A stretch of DNA of 12,582 nucleotides from CAYHIW01 sp964356745 (GTDB lineage: Bacteria > Patescibacteriota > Microgenomatia > UBA1406 > GWC2-37-13): positions 1-12,582 of the forward strand of contig CAYHIW010000028.1 in NCBI GenBank assembly GCA_964356745.1. The letters run 5' to 3'. Each line of letters begins with the position of its first letter. Position 1 is the first letter of the stretch. Below the pieces are notes generated by a model that saw only the letters and a program-made list of their open reading frames with translations, had not been told where the DNA came from and searched no databases. Shown piece after piece: positions 1-7,196 of the stretch. The position numbers were made by a program, and so were the translations under genes.

Positions 1-641
1 TGGAGTCCGGCAATCAAAAGACACTCGATAAACTAGACAAAGGAACCAAAGAAGTCGATGCAATTAACGGACCGCGCATGGCACGTAAGGCAGGGCTCGA
101 TCCTCACATTACGATTATGCTTGGCTATCCTTGGGAGTCCTACAAAGAAGCGCAAAGAACAATAGCAATCGCAAAATATGCCTTTAAAAAAGGATATTAC
201 GAAACTATGCAGGCAACCATAGTAATTCCGTATCCCGGAACACCACTTTATAAAGAGTGTAAAGAAAAAGGCTGGCTTTTAACCGATGATTACGATAAAT
301 TTGACATGCGCCAGGCTGTTATGAAAACTCCCTTCCCTATCAAAAAAATTTACGAACTGGAACAAGATTTATATTCAGCATTTATGACGCCTCAATATAT
401 TATAAGAAAACTATTGAGCATAAGAAGTCTTCATGATTTTAAATATCTCTTTTATATGGGATGGAAACTCATTGGACACCTTCTTGACTTTGATCCAAAC
501 CAAACCAAAGTAAGCTGGACATCACCAAAATTCTGGAAAAATGCAGCAGCAAAACTTGGTAAACATTTTATAACACCCAAAACTTCGGTTGACGCAGAAA
601 AAGCAGCGATTCGTCTTGCTGATAGTGCCGTTAACCTCTGA
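1..641 (+). CDS. Radical SAM protein, C-terminal part (5' end outside window)
   Basis: The reading frame is open from base 3, so the ATG at 78 is internal and the true start lies upstream. About 212 residues are visible. The segment begins ESGNQKTLDKLDKGT and continues to AGLDPHITIMLGYPWES. This pattern (E-S-G, then L-x-K-x-x-K-G, then A-G-L and G-x-P-x-E-S) is typical of the late core of radical SAM domains in the Elp3/MiaB-like fold, often fused to an N-terminal B12-binding domain. The iron-sulfur CxxxCxxC motif would be upstream and cannot be seen. The PYPGTPLYKE segment and the long helical tail (to residue ~212, rich in K, F and Y) also match B12-binding radical SAM proteins of unknown substrate. 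It ends TGA, overlapping the next ATG by one base, so it is probably co-transcribed with the glycan genes. Radical SAM family membership is fairly sure; the reaction (methylation or other radical chemistry) is unknown. Confidence 0.8.
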   Translation, partial: ESGNQKTLDKLDKGTKEVDAINGPRMARKAGLDPHITIMLGYPWESYKEAQRTIAIAKYAFKKGYYETMQATIVIPYPGTPLYKECKEKGWLLTDDYDKFDMRQAVMKTPFPIKKIYELEQDLYSAFMTPQYIIRKLLSIRSLHDFKYLFYMGWKLIGHLLDFDPNQTKVSWTSPKFWKNAAAKLGKHFITPKTSVDAEKAAIRLADSAVNL

Positions 642-1168
642 TGAGATTTTATATAGCCTTATTTCACCACGAGTTACTTCATTTTTTCTCCAGCATATTA
701 AGTGGTGGAATCACTCTTTTATTATTTTATAGATTTAAAGTTTCAAAGATTTCTATTCTTGTGGTTTTTTCTTCCGCTTTAATAGGCGGTTTTTTTATTG
801 ATCTAGACCATTTGATCGATTATATTGCAACATATGGCTTCCACTTTAATCTTAACTGTTTTCTTCATGGATGTCAGTATTTGGCCACAAAACATGTCTA
901 TATTATTTTTCATGGCTGGGAATTGATCGTAGTCTTAGCTGTAATTGCGGGGCTGTTGCTGAAAAAGAAACCTAGAGATAGTAAAAGAACTCTCTTAGTT
1001 CTTGCACTTGTTTCTTTTACCACAGGCTTACTTGCACACTTAATTATCGACTCAATCACTAATGAGATTGCATTGTTTGGCTATTCGTTTTTCTACAGAC
1101 TTTTTAATAATTTTGAACTGGAAAAATTTACAAAACCTCATTATGATATATACCAATTTATAAAGTAA
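641..1168 (+). CDS. Small multi-pass membrane protein with His/Asp metal-binding-type motifs (possible membrane-bound metal-dependent hydrolase)
   Basis: This 175-residue protein has about four hydrophobic segments (roughly residues 15-30, 37-54, 93-107 and 117-136). Candidate metal ligands cluster at membrane edges: H9, H10, E11 and H14 near the N-terminus, D54-L-D56-H57 after segment 2, H91 in FHGWE before segment 3, and H133 with D137 in HLIIDS at the end of segment 4. The D-x-D-H motif after a Gly-rich helix, a middle His, and a late H-x3-D resemble the YbcI/YdjM (DUF457) group of membrane-bound metal-dependent hydrolases. The match is by motif order only, and the substrate is unknown. 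The start overlaps the preceding stop by one base, and the next gene begins after one base, so it belongs to the same transcript. A role in lipid or lipid-linked glycan processing is an inference from context. No clear Shine-Dalgarno sequence precedes the ATG. Confidence 0.6.
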   Translation: MRFYIALFHHELLHFFSSILSGGITLLLFYRFKVSKISILVVFSSALIGGFFIDLDHLIDYIATYGFHFNLNCFLHGCQYLATKHVYIIFHGWELIVVLAVIAGLLLKKKPRDSKRTLLVLALVSFTTGLLAHLIIDSITNEIALFGYSFFYRLFNNFELEKFTKPHYDIYQFIK

Positions 1169-1169
1169 A

Positions 1170-1925
1170 ATGATCAACTATCTGTCAATTGATTTAGAAT
1201 CATGGGCGTCTCCAAATTTGCCGGAATATGTACGGCTTTCAAGTAGTGAGAAAAAAAGATTGGACAATGGGCATATTAAAAAATCCGCTCTTGAAATACT
1301 GCGAATACTCAAAAAAAATAAAACAAAATTAACTTTTTTTATTGTGGGGCAATTGTATGAGTGGTATCCAGAAGTAGTAGAGAAAATTGCCTCCGAAGGA
1401 CACGAAATCGCATACCACACACATGCTCACGATTTTTTAGTTAACAAAAAAACACTTATTGGCAGTATAGAAAAATCAAAAAAATTTATACAGCGATATA
1501 AACCTATCGGCTTTAGAGCACCAAGAATATATTTAAAAACAGATCATTTAAGTGTATTAAAAAAATTTAACTTTAAGTATGATTCATCAACCTATGGCTC
1601 TTTTTATCACAGTAAGAAGATTAATGATATTTTGGAATTACCTGTTAGCACGATCGGAAAAATCCCAATCGGGTCAGGCTATTTTATCGGCGCCCTTGGA
1701 AAACATATTCAATGGGCTTATAAAGAAATCAACAAAAAGGACATTCCTGTTATTTCATTCATTCATAATTGGCAGATTTTAAGACCTACCGAGCCATCAT
1801 TTCCATCAAATCAATATTTACTATCACACCCACATTATCTACCCTACCTAATGAATTGTGCTTCAACGTTTAATTATTTGCTAAAACAGTTCAGATTCAT
1901 TCCTATGAAAAATTTGATACAATAA
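1170..1925 (+). CDS. Polysaccharide deacetylase (NodB homology domain)
   Basis: The 251 residues are essentially one NodB (carbohydrate esterase 4-type) domain. Motif 1 is S-I-D8-L-E10-S-W in place of the usual T-F-D-D. Motif 2 is H83-T-H-A-H87-D, the HxxxH zinc pair. Motif 3 is GFR116-A-P118. Later come YD138-SS and SFIH199-NW, which fits the last catalytic His. The TFFIVGQ strand at 55-61 and the HEIAYH stretch are also typical. These enzymes use a divalent metal to remove N- or O-acetyl groups from glycans. No signal peptide or membrane segment is present at the N-terminus, so it probably acts in the cytoplasm on a sugar precursor or a lipid-linked intermediate. The D-x-E form of motif 1 occurs in some subgroups (DUF3473-containing and PuuE-like proteins). 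It begins one base after the membrane-protein stop and lies 11 bases before the methyltransferase, inside the same gene run. Confidence 0.85.
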   Translation: MINYLSIDLESWASPNLPEYVRLSSSEKKRLDNGHIKKSALEILRILKKNKTKLTFFIVGQLYEWYPEVVEKIASEGHEIAYHTHAHDFLVNKKTLIGSIEKSKKFIQRYKPIGFRAPRIYLKTDHLSVLKKFNFKYDSSTYGSFYHSKKINDILELPVSTIGKIPIGSGYFIGALGKHIQWAYKEINKKDIPVISFIHNWQILRPTEPSFPSNQYLLSHPHYLPYLMNCASTFNYLLKQFRFIPMKNLIQ

Positions 1926-1936
1926 ATTGCACTTTT

Positions 1937-2599
1937 ATGGCAAATCTACAGAAAAAGTACTGGGACAGAAAAATAAACGAATGGTCACACGCTTCATATA
2001 ATAAACAGTCAAAAATCAGCTTTGTTGAAAAAATTGCAACTTTTTTTAGATCGGTTAACAAAAGAAAAGATGCAGCAATACTGATAGTTGGAAAACAAGC
2101 AAAAGGAAAAAGCATTCTGGATTTAGGCTGTGGTCTTGGAGAATTTACCTTTGAAATACTAAAACACAGTCCAAAAAAAATCTTGGCATACGATATTTCG
2201 CAGGTTGCAATTAGACATATTAAAACAAATGTAAAAAAAAACAAACTTAATAATAAAATCGCCTGTAAAGTAGTAGACGCCTCTAAACTAAAATCAATAC
2301 CTCAATGCGATATGGTAATTGGTCTTGGTTTTATCGACTACTTTACGCCTTCTGAGCTAAAACATTTATTTAAGATCATCGGAAACAAACCATATTTATT
2401 TTCTTTTTTTGAAAAAAAAGTTTCTCTATTTAATCTTTTACACAAAATCTACATAACAATTCAAAATTGTCCAGGAGCATATAAGTACTCCCGACAAGAA
2501 ATAGAATCATTTATTCCAAAAAAATCTGCCGTGTATTTTTTTGAAAAAGACGGACTCCAATTTATGAGTAACTCCAGAAAATTCGCATTTTCGAAATAA
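1937..2599 (+). CDS. Class I SAM-dependent methyltransferase
   Basis: This 220-residue protein has a Rossmann-type SAM site. Motif I is SILDLGCGLGEFT (about 59-71), with the Gly-rich loop after strand 1. The acidic end of strand 2 is AYDIS (84-88), which would bind the SAM ribose. VVDAS follows, then strand 4 as CDMVIGLGFIDYF. The N-terminal helices (YWDRKINEWSHASY) resemble the substrate lid of small-molecule methyltransferases of the UbiE/type 11 group. The C-terminal part is less conserved and ends SNSRKFAFSK. The acceptor cannot be read from the sequence. Given the deacetylase before it and the sugar-nucleotide epimerase starting one base after its stop, methylation of a sugar or its amino group is plausible, but this is inference. 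No Shine-Dalgarno sequence is seen before the ATG, as in most genes here. Confidence 0.8.
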   Translation: MANLQKKYWDRKINEWSHASYNKQSKISFVEKIATFFRSVNKRKDAAILIVGKQAKGKSILDLGCGLGEFTFEILKHSPKKILAYDISQVAIRHIKTNVKKNKLNNKIACKVVDASKLKSIPQCDMVIGLGFIDYFTPSELKHLFKIIGNKPYLFSFFEKKVSLFNLLHKIYITIQNCPGAYKYSRQEIESFIPKKSAVYFFEKDGLQFMSNSRKFAFSK

Positions 2600-2600
2600 T

Positions 2601-3713
2601 ATGAATATATTAGTAACGGGTGGAGCTGGTTTTATTGGCAGCTTTCTCGTCGATAGATTAATTCATGAAGGTCACGATGTAACAATCTACGACAACTTAG
2701 AAGCTCAAGTGCATAATGGCAAAAAACCAAACTACATAAATAAAGATGCTCGATTTATTCAGGCAGATATTTGCGATAAAAATAAACTTGATAAGGCACT
2801 CAAAGGCATTGATGTAGTTTTTCATAAAGCAGCTATGGTAGGAGTCGGTCAAAGCATGTATCAGATTGAGAAATATACAACAGTGAATACCACTGGAACT
2901 GCAATTCTACTCGACCTTATTGTCAATAAACATAGAAATCATATAAAAAAGTTTATTGTCGCGGCCTCCATGAGTGAATACGGTGAAGGATTATATCGTT
3001 GTAAACGCTGTGGTAATATAAAGCCAGACTTGCGAAATGAGCAGGATATAAAGAAACGCAAATGGAATCTCTTCTGTCCTAAAGGTCACGGAACTCTTGA
3101 AGCAAGACCTACACCAGAATCATTACCCCTACATTGCAACTCTATATACGCGCTCAATAAGCGCGATCAAGAAGACATGACTATGGTAATAGGAAGGGCG
3201 TTCAATATTCCCGTTGTAGCGCTTCGCTACTTTAACGTATATGGACCAAGACAAAGTCTTTCCAATCCTTACACGGGTGTTGCGGCTATATTTATAAGTA
3301 GAGTTAAGGCGAAAAAAAACATCGTCATATTTGAAGACGGAGAGCAAAGTCGCGATTTTGTATCAGTGCACGATGTTGTAGCAGCCAATATAGCTGTTAT
3401 GAAATCAAAAAAAGCAGATTATCGTATTTTTAACGTTGGATCCGGTAAATCAATTACCATAACTAAAATCGGTCAAACAATTATATCCCTCATGAAGGGG
3501 GATCAAAAACTAGAAATTACCAATCAGTATAGAAAAGGAGATATCAGACACTGTTTCTCAGATATTTCGTTAATACAAAAAACTCTTGGATGGAAACCAA
3601 AAATTAGTTTTAAAGATGGAATGAAAGAGCTTATCAATTGGGGTGAAACTGCACGATCGCAGGATTTATTTGATAAAGCCCAAACAATTTTAAAGTTGAA
3701 GGGTGTCGTATGA
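2601..3713 (+). CDS. Extended SDR sugar-nucleotide epimerase with zinc-ribbon-like insert, dTDP-L-rhamnose 4-epimerase-like (WbiB/Tle type)
   Basis: The 370-residue extended SDR starts with the NAD-binding motif TGGAGFIG (6-13). Likely catalytic residues are S123 in AASMSEYG, Y183 and K187 in SIYALNK. After the Ser motif there is an unusual Cys-containing insert: C134-x2-C137 in YRCKRCGN, then C159 and H163 in FCPKGHG, which could bind zinc. The YG-E-G continuation, this insert, and RYFNVYGPRQSLSNPYTGV (209-227) are hallmarks I recognise from dTDP-L-rhamnose 4-epimerase, which interconverts dTDP-L-rhamnose and dTDP-6-deoxy-L-talose. The last usual Cys of the insert is replaced by the His. The exact substrate remains inferred, since rmlABCD genes are not in the window. 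A UDP- or GDP-linked hexose substrate is possible. The ATG lies one base after the methyltransferase stop, and its TGA overlaps the next gene by ATGA, so translational coupling is likely. Confidence 0.8.
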   Translation: MNILVTGGAGFIGSFLVDRLIHEGHDVTIYDNLEAQVHNGKKPNYINKDARFIQADICDKNKLDKALKGIDVVFHKAAMVGVGQSMYQIEKYTTVNTTGTAILLDLIVNKHRNHIKKFIVAASMSEYGEGLYRCKRCGNIKPDLRNEQDIKKRKWNLFCPKGHGTLEARPTPESLPLHCNSIYALNKRDQEDMTMVIGRAFNIPVVALRYFNVYGPRQSLSNPYTGVAAIFISRVKAKKNIVIFEDGEQSRDFVSVHDVVAANIAVMKSKKADYRIFNVGSGKSITITKIGQTIISLMKGDQKLEITNQYRKGDIRHCFSDISLIQKTLGWKPKISFKDGMKELINWGETARSQDLFDKAQTILKLKGVV

Positions 3714-4585
3714 AAAATAAATTAGTTTCCGTAATTATTCCAACATTTAATTGCCAAGAAATTGTTCTCGACTGTTTTAAATCGGTCAAAAAGCAGACGT
3801 ATAAAAACCTAGAAGTGATAATCGTTGATGGTTTTAGTACAGACAAAACTGCATCTGTTGCAAAAAAATACGGAAAAGTCTATTCTTTTGGAAGAGATCC
3901 AAAACAGAAAAATATTTTTGCAGTACCCCACCAAAGAAACTACGGAGCAAAAATGGCAAGGGGAGAGTATATATACTACATTGATTCTGATATGAGACTC
4001 ACTCCAAACGTAATAGAGGTGTGTGTAAAACTAATCGAAAAGGAAAATGCAGATGCAGTTGTAGTACCAGAAGAAGCACAAGGAATAGGATTTTGGGCTG
4101 ATTGTAGAACTCTTGAAAAGGCCTGCTATAACGCCATGCCTCATTCATATACGGACTCCGCCCGCTTTGTAAGGAAAAGGGTGTGGGATAAACTCGGAGG
4201 ACTTGATGCAACTTTGGGTGGAGGAGATGATTGGGATTTTCAACATCGTTTAGATATGAAGGGGTATAAAACAACAAAGTCACCAGTACACATCATTCAT
4301 TATGACGGACACCACACATTAACTAAAATCTTGCAAAAGGAATTTGTATACGGAAAAAATACAGCAGATTATTTGAGAAAATATAGTAAAGATAAGGTTT
4401 ACCTCATAAGACAATTTTCATTTTTTAGAAAAGACTTCCTTTCGAATATTGACAAATTACTTAAGGATCCGATCCATGCAATCGGCATGTTTGTCATGAA
4501 AACCATAGAATATCTCGCTGTCACGACAGGTATTATTTATGCTTTTTTTAACAAAGAGCGAGTGAAGATTTATGAACGATCTTAA
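3710..4585 (+). CDS. Family 2 glycosyltransferase
   Basis: This is a 291-residue GT-A protein. The N-terminal strand VSVIIPTFN (6-14) and VIIVDGFSTDKT (37-48, D40 as nucleotide-binding Asp) are classic GT2. The metal-binding D-x-D is IDSD (91-94). A later acidic GGDDWDFQHR (171-180) is the expected catalytic-base region, equivalent to the ED motif. RNYGAKMARGEYIYY precedes the DxD as usual. A hydrophobic C-terminal segment (about 257-280) ends in a basic tail and could associate with the membrane, where lipid-linked acceptors lie. The donor sugar cannot be predicted. The ATG overlaps the epimerase stop by four bases (3710-3713), and the next glycosyltransferase begins within its last 14 bases. 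This very close packing suggests the two act in consecutive steps on one glycan. Confidence 0.88.
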   Translation: MKNKLVSVIIPTFNCQEIVLDCFKSVKKQTYKNLEVIIVDGFSTDKTASVAKKYGKVYSFGRDPKQKNIFAVPHQRNYGAKMARGEYIYYIDSDMRLTPNVIEVCVKLIEKENADAVVVPEEAQGIGFWADCRTLEKACYNAMPHSYTDSARFVRKRVWDKLGGLDATLGGGDDWDFQHRLDMKGYKTTKSPVHIIHYDGHHTLTKILQKEFVYGKNTADYLRKYSKDKVYLIRQFSFFRKDFLSNIDKLLKDPIHAIGMFVMKTIEYLAVTTGIIYAFFNKERVKIYERS

Positions 4586-5594
4586 ATTTAGCATTCTCAT
4601 ACCTACGTACAATGGTAAAGACACTATTACCAATGCAATAAAAAGCATATTTGACCAAGACTATCGAAATTACGAAATCATTATTAATGATGACTGCTCA
4701 ACTGATTCAACGGTACAAATAGTAAAAGCTATAAAAGACAAAAGAATAAAGATATTCTTGAATAATAAAAATCTTGGGTACCCTGGCAATCTTAATAAAT
4801 GTTTAAAACATGCCGACGGAGATATTATTTACCTCTTAGGACAGGATGATATATTGTCTACCGATGCGCTTCGTTTGACCTACAACGCTTTTAAGAGCTC
4901 TCCTGACATCGGAGCTGTCACCAGACCCTATAGGTGGTTTGATGAAAATTTAAACACTACCGTAAGATTAAAACACCCACTCAATCCTCAAGAAGATGAA
5001 GTTGTTACTATTACCGATGACTATGAAAGAGTTGTCGCAGTATTTAAAACACTTGACTCACTTTCTGCTTTAGCGTACAGAAAAAAATATTTAGATCGCG
5101 GCTTTCATCCTGACATTTTTCCTTGCCATATATACCCATTTGCGGCAATTTTTAAAAAGCATCCGATTGTTTTTCTTCACGACTATGTATCTTCTGTTAG
5201 TATGGAAAATAGTCAATGCAGACATGTTTCATCAATTTACGACAAATCGCCTGTCTTAAGTTGGGTTCAAATGTTTAGAGAAATTTTTCCAGAAAAAAAA
5301 TTTAAATCGTTGCGCAAATATTTAATTGAAAACTTTGTCGCAAAAAACTTTGTTGGATTAGCGCAAATTAAAAATTACTCTCGTCACTCTCACTGGTATA
5401 CGCTTCGCGAGATTTTCTACTTGGCAAAATTCAACCCTCTCAATTTACTTCGGCCTCATTTTTGGGTCTTCTCAATCGGCGCTTTAATAACGCCTCCATT
5501 TTTATTAATTCGACTCGTTGATTGGTATAAAAAGAAAGTAAATACGTCCCTCTTTAAGAGAGTGACGTTTAAGCATAAATTTAAAAAAATATGA
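4572..5594 (+). CDS. Family 2 glycosyltransferase
   Basis: The 340-residue protein begins FSILIPTYNGKDTI (6-19) and has IIINDDCSTDST (36-47, D40/D41), followed by LNNKNLGYPGNLNKCL. Its D-x-D-type motif is QDD (91-93) in YLLGQDDIL. These match the GT-A domain of GT2 enzymes of the WcaA/rhamnosyltransferase-like type. The second half (about 110-290) is family-specific and I do not recognise it closely. A hydrophobic stretch at about 297-314 (FWVFSIGALITPPFLLIR), followed by a Lys/Arg-rich tail, could anchor the enzyme at the inner face of the membrane. The start lies 14 bases inside the preceding glycosyltransferase gene in another frame. The TGA stop overlaps the next start by ATGA (5591-5594). 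Donor and acceptor are unknown. Role in assembly of the same glycan as its neighbours is inferred from context. Confidence 0.88.
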   Translation: MNDLKFSILIPTYNGKDTITNAIKSIFDQDYRNYEIIINDDCSTDSTVQIVKAIKDKRIKIFLNNKNLGYPGNLNKCLKHADGDIIYLLGQDDILSTDALRLTYNAFKSSPDIGAVTRPYRWFDENLNTTVRLKHPLNPQEDEVVTITDDYERVVAVFKTLDSLSALAYRKKYLDRGFHPDIFPCHIYPFAAIFKKHPIVFLHDYVSSVSMENSQCRHVSSIYDKSPVLSWVQMFREIFPEKKFKSLRKYLIENFVAKNFVGLAQIKNYSRHSHWYTLREIFYLAKFNPLNLLRPHFWVFSIGALITPPFLLIRLVDWYKKKVNTSLFKRVTFKHKFKKI

Positions 5595-6145
5595 TTGACC
5601 TTTTGCTTCGCTGCTACACATCATTACTAAAAAACACATTCTATTCTTTTGGCAACAATTCTGTAATTAAGCCTTTCCTCAATACTTCAAATCAACAATA
5701 TATAAAAATTGGAAATAATGTAAATATTGGATCTTTTTGTAGAATAACTGTCAGTACGGAATTTGGTGGTCATAAAGTCAAAAGCGCTCATAAGATTCGT
5801 TTAACCATTGGTAACAATGTCGACGTTGGAAACAATACGTTCATATCTGCTAATAATAATGTTAAAATAGGCGATCACGTCATTATGTCAGCGTATGTAT
5901 TTATCACCGACCACGATCATGGATTTGAAGACATAACAAAGAATCTTCATCAACAACCAATAACTAATGGAGGAAATACAATAATAGAAGATAACGTTTT
6001 TTTAGGAGTTAAGTCTACTGTTCTTAAAAATGTGACTATCGGAAGACACTCCGTAGTTGCAGCAAACGCAGTTGTAACTAAAAACGTCCCAGCATACAGT
6101 ATTGTCGCAGGTAACCCTGCAAAAATTATAAAAAAATTAAAATAA
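5591..6145 (+). CDS. Left-handed beta-helix O-acetyltransferase (hexapeptide repeat, WcaF/maltose acetyltransferase type)
   Basis: The 184 residues contain irregular hexapeptide repeats of the [I/V]-G-x-x-x-x type, for example IKIGNNVNIGSFC (38-50), LTIGNNVDVGNNTFI (71-85), VKIGDHVIMSAYV (91-103) and IIEDNVFLGVKSTVLKNVTIG (131-151). The ITDHDHGF segment supplies H108 and H110 at the position of the catalytic His in this family. Near the C-terminus VAGNPAKIIKK is the usual closing motif. Such enzymes work as trimers and transfer an acetyl group from acetyl-CoA to a sugar hydroxyl in the cytoplasm. Its position directly behind two glycosyltransferases, with a 4-base overlap, suggests it decorates the same glycan. 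An amide acetyltransferase acting on an amino sugar is an alternative. No signal peptide is present. Confidence 0.9.
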   Translation: MIDLLLRCYTSLLKNTFYSFGNNSVIKPFLNTSNQQYIKIGNNVNIGSFCRITVSTEFGGHKVKSAHKIRLTIGNNVDVGNNTFISANNNVKIGDHVIMSAYVFITDHDHGFEDITKNLHQQPITNGGNTIIEDNVFLGVKSTVLKNVTIGRHSVVAANAVVTKNVPAYSIVAGNPAKIIKKLK

Positions 6146-6148
6146 CGT

Positions 6149-7183
6149 ATGAAAAGAACGAACTCAATGGTACAAAGAATCAACTTTATGTTTAGAGATT
6201 TAAAAAGGGGAAGAAAAGAAACGATGCCTTCTAGATTTTGGCTTAACCTTAATTCAATGCACATGAAGGAGTTAGCAAGTGCTGGATATGAAAACTTTAA
6301 ACAAACATTAGTCAGAAAGTATTTTGCAAATACCCCCTGGTTTTTTATGAATAGACAAACTTTATTTCTTATTCTAAACATGAACCCCGTAAAGACTCTT
6401 ATTATTGTAATAAAAAGTATTATTACAAAAAAACACAAATATTTTAATCTAGTAGATTCTTGGAGTTTTAACTTTTTATCTTTAATGGTTTGGGAATATG
6501 CAAATAAACATGATGAAGAAAAATTATTAAGTCGACTCGAAGAACCTCTTTATGGCAATCCTCCCCGAATTTATATTGGTGACAAGTTAATTTCTCAAGA
6601 TACTGCAAATTCGGTTTTGGAATATTATTCTATATTTAACTACGTAAAAAATCCAAAAAAAATAAAGGTAATTCTAGAATTAGGAGCAGGTTCGGGCAGA
6701 AATGCATTTGTTTTTTTATCTATTATTCCAAAACTTAAATACATAATTATTGATATTCCACCGGCGCTTGCCATATCAGAAAAATATTTAAGCGAAGTTT
6801 TTCCAGATAAAAAAATATTTAAATATCGACCTTTTAAGTCTTTTTCAGAAATACAAGATGAATTTAATAAGGCCGACATTTTATTTTTCTTATCTAGTCA
6901 AATTGAAATGATACCTAAAAATATCGTCGATTTGTCTGTCAACATTTCTTCTCTGCATGAGATGCGAATGGATCAAGTGAATTTTTATTTTAATCAGATA
7001 CAGCGGATTACCAAAAAAAACGCTTACTTCTATTTTAAACAATGGAAAAGAGCTTACGTCGATCATGAAAATATTTATATTAATATAAGTGATTATCCTA
7101 TCAGACCACTGTGGAGAAAAATTTATTTAAGACAGGCGCAGATTCAAGTGAAATTTTTCGAAGCCCTTCTTCAAAAGAAGTAA
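6149..7183 (+). CDS. Putative sugar O-methyltransferase (NanM-like)
   Basis: This 344-residue protein has an N-terminal helical part, then SRLEEPLYGNPPRIYIGD (128-145) and ISQDTANSVLEYYSIF (148-163), which introduce the methyltransferase core. Motif I is VILELGAGSGRNAF (174-187), followed by IIDIPPALAISEKYL (200-214) and then DILFFLSSQIEMI. The SSLHEMRMDQVNFYFNQIQ segment and the K-Q-W near residue 300 fit the pattern I associate with the 'putative sugar O-methyltransferase' (NanM-related) family found in polysaccharide loci. The reaction would be SAM-dependent methylation of a glycan hydroxyl, often as a terminal cap; this is inferred. It begins three bases after the acetyltransferase stop and ends 13 bases from the convergent stop of the next gene. 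It is more AT-rich than the first half of the window. Confidence 0.78.
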   Translation: MKRTNSMVQRINFMFRDLKRGRKETMPSRFWLNLNSMHMKELASAGYENFKQTLVRKYFANTPWFFMNRQTLFLILNMNPVKTLIIVIKSIITKKHKYFNLVDSWSFNFLSLMVWEYANKHDEEKLLSRLEEPLYGNPPRIYIGDKLISQDTANSVLEYYSIFNYVKNPKKIKVILELGAGSGRNAFVFLSIIPKLKYIIIDIPPALAISEKYLSEVFPDKKIFKYRPFKSFSEIQDEFNKADILFFLSSQIEMIPKNIVDLSVNISSLHEMRMDQVNFYFNQIQRITKKNAYFYFKQWKRAYVDHENIYINISDYPIRPLWRKIYLRQAQIQVKFFEALLQKK

Positions 7184-7190
7184 ATTTTTT
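7166..7190 (+). terminator. Weak candidate Rho-independent terminator
   Basis: CTTCTT (7166-7171) can pair with AAGAAG (7175-7180) around a 3-base loop, and a run of six T follows at 7185-7190. The stem overlaps the last codons of the methyltransferase gene and holds only two G-C pairs, so it is weak. It is placed where the + strand run ends, against a convergent gene. There is no matching T-run for the - strand. Confidence 0.3.
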
Positions 7191-7196
7191 AAGTAC

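Noticed and set aside
78..80. ATG at 78 as the start of the first gene
   Set aside because: The frame is open to base 3 and the upstream codons encode the conserved ESG...K-G segment of radical SAM proteins, so the start lies outside the window.
1903..2244. A 113-residue open frame on the - strand with hydrophobic residues
   Set aside because: It is antisense to the methyltransferase with its intact LDLGCG motif. The hydrophobic look arises from Lys-rich codons read in reverse.
5950..6438. A 162-residue open frame on the - strand
   Set aside because: It lies opposite the well-supported acetyltransferase and sugar methyltransferase genes, crosses their junction, and shows no recognisable motif. 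It is explained by low stop density opposite AT-rich coding DNA.
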